From SAR324 cluster bacterium (GTDB lineage Bacteria; SAR324; NAC60-12), in assembly GCA_015231825.1 (NCBI GenBank), contig JADGAV010000010.1, positions 1 to 64,000 of the forward strand: 64,000 bases of DNA. Direction: 5' to 3'. The translations under genes and the position numbers were made by a program. Shown in pieces: positions 53,978 through 62,264 of the stretch (positions are counted from its first letter, which is position 1; every line of letters starts with the position of its first letter). The notes beneath the pieces were generated by a model, which worked only from the letters and a program-made list of their open reading frames with translations, did no database searches and was not told the origin of the DNA.

Positions 53978-55648
53978 TCAGGAGCCACTTTCATTCAATT
54001 TTTTTAGAATACTGAATCCAAAAGAAGGAAGTTTCAGTACTGAGCCATCCAGCTCTCCCTGTTTCGCAAATGTATGGAGCGGGACAACAGACCAGGTTTC
54101 GGAATCCAAATTAAACTGGCAGGAAGAATCTGACAAATTGCAGGCTATCCGCAAGCTTTGTCCGCCCAGTTTTCGATCAAAAAGAAAACCGTGCTCATCA
54201 TGGAATACCAATTCAAAAGAACCGCTTTGGAGCGCCGGAAGATTGCGCCTCAATCCCAGCATTTCTCGGGTGAGTGCATAGGTTCCCTGGGTTTTTTTCT
54301 GTTCTTCTTTTAAATCAACAGGACTTTTTGCCGGAAGCCAGGGCCTTGCTCCCTGATTGAATCCCTGGTTGGGTTTCTGACAGTCCCAGGCAAAGGGAGT
54401 GCGGCAGCCGTCTCTTCCTTTATATGTCGGCCAGTAATTGATTCCCACCGGATCTTGCAATTCTTCTTTATGAATCGGATACTCCGGCATTTCGATTTCA
54501 TCGCCATAGTATAAAATAGGCGTGCCCTTCAAACATAGGAGAAGCAGCAGCAGGGTTTGATGAATACCCGGTTTATCGGAGTTTCCGCCGCTTCGGGATG
54601 TCAATCTCGGGCAATCGTGGTTGCCCAGTGACCAACTGAGCCAGCCGTCTTCAATCCTGCTCTCGGTCAACTGCAGCAGTCTTGTGACCTTGGGAATGTT
54701 GATTTCTCCCAATAAGCCGAAGTTGTAGACCATGTGGAGATGTTCACTTCCTTTGACATAGCTGCAGGACAAATCAATCAACTCGTCCAGATCCTGGATC
54801 CCTCCCACCTCACCTATTGTTGTCAGATGAGGGCTCAATGCATCCAAAGTCTGGCGAATGTGTTTTAGGCATTGAAAATTTTCAGGGCGGTCCTTTGAAA
54901 ACCGGGTCACATACTTGTCATATTCGAGTCCCTCTCTTGCTTCTAGAGGCACATGGCCTTCCGGTTGTGGTGGATTATCTCTGAGTTCCCGGTCATGCAC
55001 ATAAAAATTAGCGGTATCCAAACGAAATCCGTCAACGCCTTTTTCCGCCCAGAAACGGAACACCTCGGCGACTGCTTCTCGAACTTCAGGATGATACCAG
55101 TTCAAATCGGGCTGTTCTTTTAAGAAAGCGTGATAGTAATATTGCTGACGATCTTCATTGAAGGTCCAGCCAGGGCCGCCAAAGACGCTCAACCAGTTGT
55201 TGGGAAGTCCGCCGCCAGGTTTCGGATCTTGCCAGACGTACCAGTCTGCTTTCGGGTTGCTGCGGTCCTTTTTAGATTCTTGAAACCAGGGATGCTGGTC
55301 TGAACTGTGATTGAGGACCAAATCAATGACTACTTTCATCGCTCGTGCATGAGCCGACTGCACCAGCTCTTCAAAGTCATTGAGGGTGCCAAAAATCGGA
55401 TCGACCCCACAATAATCGCTGACGTCGTAGCCGAAATCTTTCATTGGTGAAGGAAAAAAAGGAGAAAGCCAGATCGTGTCAATTCCCAGGCCGCCTCCCT
55501 CTCCATCATTCAAATAATCCAGTTTTTGGGTGATTCCTTTCAAATCGCCGATACCGTCGTTGTCTGAATCATAAAAACTGCGAGGATAAATCTGATAAAT
55601 CACTGCAGATTTCCACCAATCTGCAGGAAATTGAGATGAAATGATCAT
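53978..55648 (-). CDS. GH13 alpha-glucosidase
   Basis: A 556-residue glycoside hydrolase of family 13, oligo-1,6-glucosidase/alpha-glucosidase branch. The (beta/alpha)8-barrel motifs are DLVLNHSSDQHPWF (region I), GFRLDTANF with the nucleophilic aspartate (region II), IGEVGG with the acid/base glutamate (region III) and LGNHDCPRL (region IV). There is no signal peptide, so it acts on sugar already in the cytosol. Region II and III residues suit exo-acting alpha-glucosidases on maltose, sucrose or trehalose-like disaccharides. It lies downstream of the sugar ABC transporter genes, with a 209-base structured gap after the ATPase gene. Confidence 0.93.
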   Translation of the reverse strand: MIISSQFPADWWKSAVIYQIYPRSFYDSDNDGIGDLKGITQKLDYLNDGEGGGLGIDTIWLSPFFPSPMKDFGYDVSDYCGVDPIFGTLNDFEELVQSAHARAMKVVIDLVLNHSSDQHPWFQESKKDRSNPKADWYVWQDPKPGGGLPNNWLSVFGGPGWTFNEDRQQYYYHAFLKEQPDLNWYHPEVREAVAEVFRFWAEKGVDGFRLDTANFYVHDRELRDNPPQPEGHVPLEAREGLEYDKYVTRFSKDRPENFQCLKHIRQTLDALSPHLTTIGEVGGIQDLDELIDLSCSYVKGSEHLHMVYNFGLLGEINIPKVTRLLQLTESRIEDGWLSWSLGNHDCPRLTSRSGGNSDKPGIHQTLLLLLLCLKGTPILYYGDEIEMPEYPIHKEELQDPVGINYWPTYKGRDGCRTPFAWDCQKPNQGFNQGARPWLPAKSPVDLKEEQKKTQGTYALTREMLGLRRNLPALQSGSFELVFHDEHGFLFDRKLGGQSLRIACNLSDSSCQFNLDSETWSVVPLHTFAKQGELDGSVLKLPSFGFSILKKLNESGS

Positions 55649-55857
55649 TGGAAAATTGTAGAAGAAAATCTTTGATTTAATTTTACGGGACTGAATTGAT
55701 CCATTTGAATTTTTTTGTTTTAAATTCAGTCAATCCATTTTCAGGGGCCGGAGGGTTTACCCGTGAAGCCCACCGAATAGCAGGGAAGTGGTGAGGCTTT
55801 TAAAAGGAACCCACTGCTTAAGGGCAGATAAAAGTTGTTCCTATGTAAAACGAAGTG
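55649..55857 (-). other. Structured intergenic segment between the sugar ATPase and glucosidase genes
   Basis: The gap is dense in possible stems. GGGC (55745-55748) and GCCC (55768-55771) enclose GGG-TTTA-CCC with internal loops. AGTGG (55787-55791) pairs with CCACT (55811-55815), extended by AGC/GCT. Two alternatives, CTGC/GCAG (55814-55827) and AGGAAC/GTTCCT (55805-55842), would compete with the second stem. The strand in use is not certain; the minus strand would place it in the leader of the glucosidase gene. I could not match it to a riboswitch class. Confidence 0.4.
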
Positions 55858-57000
55858 TCAGACTGTTGTCAGCATTTCTTGCTCATATGTGACGGTTCTT
55901 GGAAAAGCACGGTCACTGTCGTTGAAGAGATGACAATAATCGCGCGGGATTGAGATTTCAATCATATCTCCACGATTTGCCAATACGTCTCCTTCTTTAC
56001 GCAGTGTCAGCAATTCATTAGATCCTGCAAGCTCCAGATAAAACAAGGATGCTTCTCCGAGATGCTCCGCGTAGGCGACTTTTCCTTTGGCTGTTGAGGA
56101 AGCTCCCTGTTGATCAAAATGTTCGGGACGGATGCCTAGAGTCACTTTCATGCCCGGCTGTGCGGCGGAAGCATCCACTGAGGCTTCCACCTGAGAGCCG
56201 TCCGGCAATTTGATGGTGCTTTTGCTGCCGTCGGAACTTACCAGTTCTCCATCAATAAAGTTCATTTTTGGTGATCCGATAAATCCTGCTACAAATTTGT
56301 TGCATGGTTGGTGGTACAGTTCCAGAGGTGAGCCCACCTGTGCCACAGATCCGTCTTTGATCACGGCTTCTCCAGCATTGAGTAAAACAATTTTATTGGC
56401 CAGGGTCATTGCCTCAACCTGATCATGGGTAACGTAAATCATGCTGGCGCCCAGATCAGAGTGCAGTTTGGCAATTTCGATGCGGGTCTGAACCCGTAAC
56501 GCGGCATCTAAATTTGAAAGAGGTTCGTCAAATAAAAACACTCCAGGCTCGCGTACAATTGCCCGGCCGATGGCAACACGCTGGCGCTGACCACCCGACA
56601 GCTCCTTGGGCAGGCGCGTGAGCAGCTGATCGAGCTGAAGAATATCCCCAGCTTTGCGGACACGCTCGTCAATGGTTTGCGTGTCGGTTTTAGCAAGTCT
56701 CAAACCGAAGGCCATGTTTTCGTAAACCGTCATATGCGGATAGAGGGCATAGGATTGAAATACCATGGCAACTCCTCGTTCGGGAGGAGGAAGGTTGTTG
56801 ACACGTTTTCCGCCGATGTGCAGGTCGCCTTTGGTAATGTCTTCAAGTCCTGCGACGAGGCGCAGCAGGGTGGATTTTCCGCAACCTGAAGGACCCACAA
56901 AAACAACAAACTCACCGTCTTCTATATCCAAATTGACGTTTTCAATGATTCGTTCCTTGCCAAACTGTTTGTATACGCCACGCATTCGAATTTCGCTCAT
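55858..57000 (-). CDS. Sugar ABC transporter ATPase (UgpC/MalK family)
   Basis: A 380-residue ATPase with Walker A GPSGCGKSTLLRLVAG, signature LSGGQRQRVAIGRA, Walker B FLFDEPLSNLD and switch THDQVEAMTLA. The C-terminal TOBE domain follows, with IRPEHFD. It powers the two permeases encoded just upstream in the transcript. ATG 57000 has AGGAG seven bases upstream. The 112-base gap from the second permease gene is longer than the others in the operon. Confidence 0.93.
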   Translation of the reverse strand: MSEIRMRGVYKQFGKERIIENVNLDIEDGEFVVFVGPSGCGKSTLLRLVAGLEDITKGDLHIGGKRVNNLPPPERGVAMVFQSYALYPHMTVYENMAFGLRLAKTDTQTIDERVRKAGDILQLDQLLTRLPKELSGGQRQRVAIGRAIVREPGVFLFDEPLSNLDAALRVQTRIEIAKLHSDLGASMIYVTHDQVEAMTLANKIVLLNAGEAVIKDGSVAQVGSPLELYHQPCNKFVAGFIGSPKMNFIDGELVSSDGSKSTIKLPDGSQVEASVDASAAQPGMKVTLGIRPEHFDQQGASSTAKGKVAYAEHLGEASLFYLELAGSNELLTLRKEGDVLANRGDMIEISIPRDYCHLFNDSDRAFPRTVTYEQEMLTTV

Positions 57001-57112
57001 GTGTTTCTCCTGTAACTGTTTTTTGCTTTTAATTCACACCTGATGAACCGATGGTTTGAGATGCTGTTTTTTCTGTGTCCGGAAAAATTATTGTTTCCGG
57101 TTCAATGGTTCC

Positions 57113-57946
57113 TTATCCTTTGACAGCACCCGCAGTCAGGCCTGATACGATTCGGCGTTGGAAGATCAAAACGAGTGCCACCACTGGAATCGTCACAACG
57201 ACCGAACCGGCCATGATGCTGCCCCAGGGCAATTCGAATTCGCTGGCTCCTCCCATACTGGCGATCGCAACAGGGACCGTACGGGTTTCGTTCTGAAGGA
57301 TGAACGTCAAAGCAAACAGGAATTCATTCCAGGCGGCAATAAATGCCAGCAGTCCGGTTGTCACCAATGCCGGCCACAATAGTGGCATAAATACTTTGGT
57401 AATGATCACCCAGGGACTGGCGCCATCCATAATGGAGGCTTCTTCCAATTCTTTGGGAAGATCCCGCATAAAGGTGGTGAGCACCCAAACGGTAAAAGGC
57501 AGCGTGAAAATCATATAGGTGATCATCAACCCGGGAAGACTGTTGTAGAGACCCATCCAGCGAATCAATTCGAACATGCCTGACAATACTGCGACTTGAG
57601 GAAACATCGAGACGGCAAGGATGGTGAGCAGCAGGAGGCCTCTCCCTCTGAATTTAACCCTTCCTAATGCAAAAGAGGCGGTCACCCCCAAAAACAGCGA
57701 CAGGACCACCACGGCAACTGCGACAATCACCGAATTAAAAATATTTAGGTGGAAAGGCTGCTCTGTAAAGGCAGACACGTAGTTTGAAAAATCAAGAACT
57801 TTCGGATAGTAATCCACTTTAAAAAGTGCAGAACCTGATTTAAATGAGGTTACGATGGCATAGTAGAATGGAAAGACCGAGAATATCACCAACAAAAGAA
57901 CCAGAAAGAAAAGACCAACTTTTTTTAAAATTTTAATTTCCTGCAT
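57113..57946 (-). CDS. Sugar ABC transporter permease (MalG/ThuG type)
   Basis: A 277-residue permease with six predicted helices. The EAA loop that docks the ATPase reads EEASIMDGASPWVIITKVFM and is followed by PLLWPALVTTGL. ATG 57946 has AGGAG six bases upstream; an in-frame TTG at 57964 overlaps the previous gene and is less likely. It starts 10 bases after the partner permease. Confidence 0.92.
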   Translation of the reverse strand: MQEIKILKKVGLFFLVLLLVIFSVFPFYYAIVTSFKSGSALFKVDYYPKVLDFSNYVSAFTEQPFHLNIFNSVIVAVAVVVLSLFLGVTASFALGRVKFRGRGLLLLTILAVSMFPQVAVLSGMFELIRWMGLYNSLPGLMITYMIFTLPFTVWVLTTFMRDLPKELEEASIMDGASPWVIITKVFMPLLWPALVTTGLLAFIAAWNEFLFALTFILQNETRTVPVAIASMGGASEFELPWGSIMAGSVVVTIPVVALVLIFQRRIVSGLTAGAVKG

Positions 57947-57956
57947 TGCACTCCTC

Positions 57957-58904
57957 TCAATCAAATTTTACTTTGCCTGCCATCAAGTACACCACAGTGC
58001 ACCCGGCGACGATAAAGAAAAGCACCGTGGAAGCAGCAGATCCCAGTCCCACGTTCTGGAACTCCACGAGCTGTTGGCGGGCGTAGACTGACATTGACAT
58101 AGTGGCTTCGCTGTTAGAGGTGAGAACATAAATCAGGTCAAAAATTCTCAAGGCGTCCAGCAACCTGAAAATTATGGCAACCATCAGGGCGGGCTTGATT
58201 AACGGGAGAGTCACTTTAAAGAAAACCCGGACAGGATGAATGCCGTCAACATAAGCTGCTTCGTAGCAGTCGGAAGGCAACATCTGCAGTGCTGCCAGTA
58301 TCAGCAGAGCCATAAAGGGAGTGGTCTTCCAGACATCAGCCATAATGACCGCGTTCATTGCCAGATCATTGTTGGCAGTCCAGGCAAGTGGAGAATTGAT
58401 GAGCCCGAAAAACATCAAGATGTCGTTGATCACCCCGTACTGATCGTGCAGCATCCATCCCCACATTTTGGCAGAAACAATGGTAGGAATCGCCCAGGGG
58501 ATCAGCATGGCCGCCCTTACCAGAGCACGCCCTGGAAATTTGGCATTCAATATCAGTGCTACAATCAGACCCAATACTGTTTCCAGGGTTACAGAAATCA
58601 TCGAGAAGTAAACGGTGTTCCAGACAGAAATCCACCATTTACCGTCAGCCAGCACACCAACCCATTCGCCATCGCCATCGCCATAGTCGATGTAGGTGAG
58701 ATAATTTTCCAAACCAATAAAGTTCACGTTGCCTAAATCCGACAAATTGGCATCCGTCAAGCTGAACCAGATGGTTCGTGCCAACGGCCATCCTGCCACC
58801 ATTAAGATAATAACGATCATGGGGGTCAGGAAAAGCCAGGCAGCCCTGACTCTGCTTTGAGTCAAGCGCGACTTTTCTTCGGGGATGTCTACTGCAGCAT
58901 TCAT
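57957..58904 (-). CDS. Sugar ABC transporter permease (MalF/ThuF type)
   Basis: A 315-residue permease with six helices. The EAA loop reads YEAAYVDGIHPVRVFFKVTL followed by PLIKPALMVAI. An extra-cytoplasmic stretch of about 40 residues after the first helix (YLTYIDYGDGDGEWVGVLAD) is found in the ThuF/AglF relatives. ATG 58904 has GGGAGAG just upstream; the frame is open to GTG 58916. It forms the translocation pore with the MalG-type partner. Confidence 0.92.
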   Translation of the reverse strand: MNAAVDIPEEKSRLTQSRVRAAWLFLTPMIVIILMVAGWPLARTIWFSLTDANLSDLGNVNFIGLENYLTYIDYGDGDGEWVGVLADGKWWISVWNTVYFSMISVTLETVLGLIVALILNAKFPGRALVRAAMLIPWAIPTIVSAKMWGWMLHDQYGVINDILMFFGLINSPLAWTANNDLAMNAVIMADVWKTTPFMALLILAALQMLPSDCYEAAYVDGIHPVRVFFKVTLPLIKPALMVAIIFRLLDALRIFDLIYVLTSNSEATMSMSVYARQQLVEFQNVGLGSAASTVLFFIVAGCTVVYLMAGKVKFD

Positions 58905-58967
58905 AAGCTCTCCCACGTTAAGTTGGTGTGCGACATTTAAAACTGAGTTTTCTGTGCCATTAAAGGA

Positions 58968-60239
58968 TTACCAGCTCTTCCCTCCTTTACTCATTCGTTT
59001 TAACTCTCGATCCAGCTGCTTCAGACTGACTGCTGCTGTTTGTGAACCAGAAAGGACACGATGAACGGAATTAAAAAAGGCGTTGCTGACCTGCGGATAT
59101 TTGCTGCCGGTCACTGTTGAGGGTCGGGGAGAGGCATTGACAAAGGTTGTAAGCAGTGAACCAAAGAAGGGATTGGCAGCCAGTACTTCTTTGTCCTCAT
59201 ACAATTTGGCAATAGTGGGATTGAAAGAACCGACGATGGCGCGGTGTTTCTGATTTTCATAAGAAGTTACAAAACGGACAAATTCCGCGGCAACTTCCGG
59301 ATTTTTTGAATATTTTGAAACGGCCAGCTGCCATCCGCCCAATGCAGCCGCTCTCGGTCCTCCTTTAGCGCCGGAAGGCAGAGGTGAAACTCCGACCTTT
59401 TCTTTGATTACACTGTCATCGCTTTGGGAAAGAGACCATGCATAGGGCCAGTTGCGCATAAAGACAGCGTTTCCTCCCTGGAATACTCCACGGGCATCTT
59501 CTTCTGCGTAGTTGAGAACTCCTTCCGGGGAAATGGTACCAATCCACTTTGCGGCCTGATCAATAGCCTTGATCGCTTTGGCGTTATTGATTGTTATTTT
59601 TCCGTTTGGTGCGACTACACTGCCACCATCGTTGCTGATTACCCATTCAATTGCATCACAGGTCAGGCCTTCATAGGCTCGTCCCTGCCAGACAAATCCC
59701 CACATTTCCTTGTTGCCGGCATCACGTTCCGCCTTTTGAATTTTCGCTGCAATTCGTTCCAGGTCTGCCCATGTTTCCGGAGCTGATTCACCATGTTTTT
59801 GCAGTAAATCTTTGCGGTAGTAGAGAACACCTGCATCGGTATAAAAAGGCATGCCTACCAGTTTTCCGTCAACCGTATTGTTGTCAACAATCGGCTTGAA
59901 GTGTTCTTTTTCAAGGCCCTTCATATGTGGTGTTAAATCAATCATATGATTGGCGAGTACGCCGGGCCAGATCACATCAATTTTAAAGACATCAATATCG
60001 TCGGCTCCCGCAGCCAGAATCTGTTGATACAAGGATAAAATTTCTGTTGCGGTTTTCGGCATAGAAACAATTTTGACTTCATGCCCGGTTTTGGCTTTGA
60101 ATGAGGCTGCGACTTCATTGCACAATTTTAGTTGAATGCCAACTGTGTCGCATGTATAGGAAATGGTGTCCGCCTGAGCGGAGAAGGCAGACAAGAAAAT
60201 TGTGAGAACTCCAACAACACCTGAAAATAATGCTTTCAT
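58968..60239 (-). CDS. Alpha-glucoside-binding periplasmic protein (ThuE-like)
   Basis: A 423-residue extracellular solute-binding protein of family 1. The signal peptide ends at FSAQADT. The mature N-terminus, CDTVGIQLKLCNEVAASFKA, and DIDVFKIDVIWPG with FYTDAGVLYYRKDLL are close in pattern to ThuE/AglE-type trehalose, maltose and sucrose binding proteins of Rhizobiales. It captures the sugar and hands it to the permeases. ATG 60239 is selected because GAGGT lies 5 bases upstream; the TTG at 60257 is in frame. It is the first gene of the sugar operon, and a 630-base region upstream should hold its promoter. Confidence 0.9.
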   Translation of the reverse strand: MKALFSGVVGVLTIFLSAFSAQADTISYTCDTVGIQLKLCNEVAASFKAKTGHEVKIVSMPKTATEILSLYQQILAAGADDIDVFKIDVIWPGVLANHMIDLTPHMKGLEKEHFKPIVDNNTVDGKLVGMPFYTDAGVLYYRKDLLQKHGESAPETWADLERIAAKIQKAERDAGNKEMWGFVWQGRAYEGLTCDAIEWVISNDGGSVVAPNGKITINNAKAIKAIDQAAKWIGTISPEGVLNYAEEDARGVFQGGNAVFMRNWPYAWSLSQSDDSVIKEKVGVSPLPSGAKGGPRAAALGGWQLAVSKYSKNPEVAAEFVRFVTSYENQKHRAIVGSFNPTIAKLYEDKEVLAANPFFGSLLTTFVNASPRPSTVTGSKYPQVSNAFFNSVHRVLSGSQTAAVSLKQLDRELKRMSKGGKSW

Positions 60240-60257
60240 TTTTACCTCAATATTCAA

Positions 60258-60887
60258 TTTAATTTTTACTAAAATAAGAAACCAAAGTTTGATTTCCCTG
60301 ATTCTGGTCTTCTATCAAAACACCACGACCGAAATCGGTTGAAATTCCATAAGTATAAAAAGGTTGATGGTCATAAAAACTGGCCAACATCCCGCTTTAC
60401 ATTTTTTGGTCATCCCGCTTTGTATCCGATTTCTGCAATTAGACCCGCCAGGGTCTTTTTATACCTCTCGGGCAACGTCCCAACAGGCAATACATCCCTT
60501 GAAACATTCCCGCAATTTTTTCTGAACTTCTGGGAATGCTTTTTATTCTTCAGGAACCTTGATGTCAGTGAATGATTCTGCATTCATATTATATCTGTTG
60601 TTTGCAGGAGTCGACGCTCCTGCAGCGAGTGTTACACTTTGACATTACTATTTCAAACAAAAAATCGGATTTGAATTGGATTGGCTGGGAAGTTCATGAA
60701 AAGTTGCGGCACAGTTCACGAGAAAAAATTTCTAATTGCAGGGAAAAGGAGGGTTTTGGCGGACATAGAAATTTGCCCTGTTAAAGGGCATGACCGCGGT
60801 TTGATTTTAGCTTGAATCGTGCTTCAGCCCGACCTAAATCGTCGTTTACAGATCACAAAAAACGCCTTTTGTGTGCGAGTTAAAATT
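60258..60887. promoter_or_regulatory. Long intergenic region upstream of the sugar operon, 630 bases
   Basis: No gene is convincing here. It contains a palindrome ACCGA-AA-TCGGT at 60328-60339, two copies of CATCCCGCTTT at 60388-60398 and 60411-60421 (23 bases apart, two helical turns), a strong hairpin TGCAGGAG/CTCCTGCA at 60603-60624, and a hairpin TGCCCT/AGGGCA at 60774-60790 that could end the frnE-like transcript, since its minus-strand copy is followed by AAATTTCT. The first two elements lie 89-182 bases upstream of the binding-protein start and suit regulator sites. Confidence 0.5.
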
Positions 60888-61502
60888 CTAGGAATTTTTT
60901 TGCGCACTTTGGACCAATTGCTCCAGGACGTCATAAGGTTGAGCACCCACTACCATGTATTGACCGGCAGCGAATGTCGGCACTCCCGTCACCCCCATTT
61001 GACGAGCCTTGCCCCAATCCAGATCAACCGCTTCCCTGAGCCGTCGTTTCTCCAGCACTTCACGAGCCTCTTCTACCGGCAATTCTGCTTTTTCTGTTAT
61101 GTGCAGCAGTTCTTCAATTTCTCCAATATTCTTGCCTTCAACGAAATATGCACGGTATAATCCTGCGTGGATTCGCTGACCATCGGGTTGACTGTCCGAC
61201 CATTTGGACAGCTCTTGAGCCAATCGGCTGTTATAGGTCATGCTTCGTTTCCCATAAGGAAGTCCTTCTTCTTCCATCAGGTTTTTCATCCGTTCATTCT
61301 TGGCGGCAATATCTGCATCAGATGATCCAAACAAGTCTTTCAGACTTCTTCCCTCTTGCGGGGTTTCGGGATGAAGGGGGAAGTAACTCCACTGGAGATC
61401 AACATTGTAATTTTCTTTAAGCTTTTGAATACGCCCGGTACTCAGATAACACCATGGTCAGACAATATCAGTGAACACGGTTACAACAACTGGATCTTCC
61501 AT
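60888..61502 (-). CDS. Selenocysteine-containing FrnE/DsbA-like oxidoreductase
   Basis: A 204-residue protein if one in-frame TGA (61458-61460) is read as selenocysteine. The N-terminus is then MEDPVVVTVFTDIV-Sec-PWCYLSTG, which is the CPWC active site of the FrnE/DsbA thioredoxin-fold family with Sec15 in place of the first cysteine and Cys18 retained. The rest is typical, including RMKNLMEEEGLPYG and the cis-proline loop MGVTGVPTFAAGQYMVVGAQ. ATG 61502 follows AGAGAGAAAAAT. The frame has no other stop, and the family length of about 210 is met only with the TGA read through. A bSECIS-like hairpin follows. Without recoding the gene would begin at TTG 61334 and lack its active site. The protein probably reduces or isomerises disulfides in the cytosol, since no signal peptide is seen. 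Confidence 0.85.
61426..61444 (-). promoter_or_regulatory. Candidate bSECIS hairpin for selenocysteine insertion
   Basis: On the minus strand the seven-pair stem UGAGUAC/GUAUUCA (one G-U) closes a five-base loop CGGGC. The loop begins 21 bases after the UGA and has G at its second position. Known bacterial SECIS elements have a small apical loop with G in one of the first two positions, placed about 16-37 bases after the UGA, so this fits. SelB would bind it to deliver Sec-tRNA. Confidence 0.75.
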
Positions 61503-61720
61503 ATTTTTCTCTCTGCTCAAATTGATTGAAAATTTTATGCTTGATGAGTATCCATTGGGATTCCCAGACCTGGAAAAAGTATCCAACGGAAACAGAAAAA
61601 TTTAGAAGAATCTATCTTGGGATTGGAGAAAGCACAAGATTTGTCTTGCTTGAGCACTGATCTAATATTAAATCAAAGAATATTTGCGGACTTGAATATC
61701 ACCTCCTTCAGAAGGCCCCC

Positions 61721-62179
61721 ATGGATAAACTTTTGACGATTCTTTTATTGAGCATTTTAATTTTTGGAACCGCTTCCAACGGCATTTCTGGCACAGCTTC
61801 TCTGGCAAACGTAATTTCTGTCAAAGCGTCGGGAAAGCCGGGTGCATACCAATTTTCTGTTGAGATTGAAAGTCCGGACAAAGGGTGCCAGCAATTTGCG
61901 AATTGGTGGGAAGTGCTCAATAGTTCCGGTAAGCTTCTTTATCGTCGCATACTTTTCCACAGCCATACTGACGAACAACCTTTCGTCCGTTCAGGAGGAC
62001 CTGTTTCGATTTCATCAAGTGAGGTGGTTTGGATTCGGGCCCACATGCATCCACAAGGTTATGGAGGGGATATTTTTAAAGGAACGATTGCAGAGGGTTT
62101 TAAAAAAGCGGAGCCTGAGATTCCTTTTCCCCTTGAACTTGAAAAACAGAATCCGCAGCCTGATGGTTGCGCATTCTGA
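61721..62179 (+). CDS. Secreted protein of unknown function (152 aa)
   Basis: A 152-residue exported protein. The signal peptide has a hydrophobic core LLTILLLSILIFGTA and probably ends near ISGTAS. The mature part carries CQQFANWWEVLNSSGKLLYR, a HSHTDEQPFVRSGGP segment and IRAHMHPQGYGG. The repeated His, Asp and Gly might bind metal, and two cysteines could form a disulfide. No family is recognised. AGAAGG precedes the ATG. It diverges from the frnE-like gene and is followed by cheV at 85 bases. Confidence 0.7.
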   Translation: MDKLLTILLLSILIFGTASNGISGTASLANVISVKASGKPGAYQFSVEIESPDKGCQQFANWWEVLNSSGKLLYRRILFHSHTDEQPFVRSGGPVSISSSEVVWIRAHMHPQGYGGDIFKGTIAEGFKKAEPEIPFPLELEKQNPQPDGCAF

Positions 62180-62264
62180 GTGATCAGCTGTGCAGAGCTA
62201 CTTTGAACGAATCTCCTATACAACGGTCGAAATTCAACACGGAGCGTGGAAATAAGGAAAGGAA

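Noticed and set aside
55649-55857. 6S RNA or a known riboswitch
   Set aside because: Some short pieces resemble 6S or riboswitch cores, but the closing stem and central bubble of 6S could not be traced and no class consensus fitted.
60339-60784. Two plus-strand frames of 78 and 70 codons in the sugar-operon upstream region
   Set aside because: Composition is not protein-like, they cross strong hairpins and direct repeats, and neither has a good ribosome-binding site.
60888-61334. FrnE-like gene starting at TTG 61334 as a short intact gene
   Set aside because: It would lack the thioredoxin-fold N-terminus and the CPWC active site. Recoding one TGA gives a family-length protein with the motif in place and a SECIS-like hairpin after it.
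61458-61460. TGA as a sequencing error or pseudogene stop
   Set aside because: It cannot be fully excluded, but the stop hits precisely the catalytic Cys codon, the rest of the frame is intact, and a bSECIS-like hairpin is present, which chance error would not produce.
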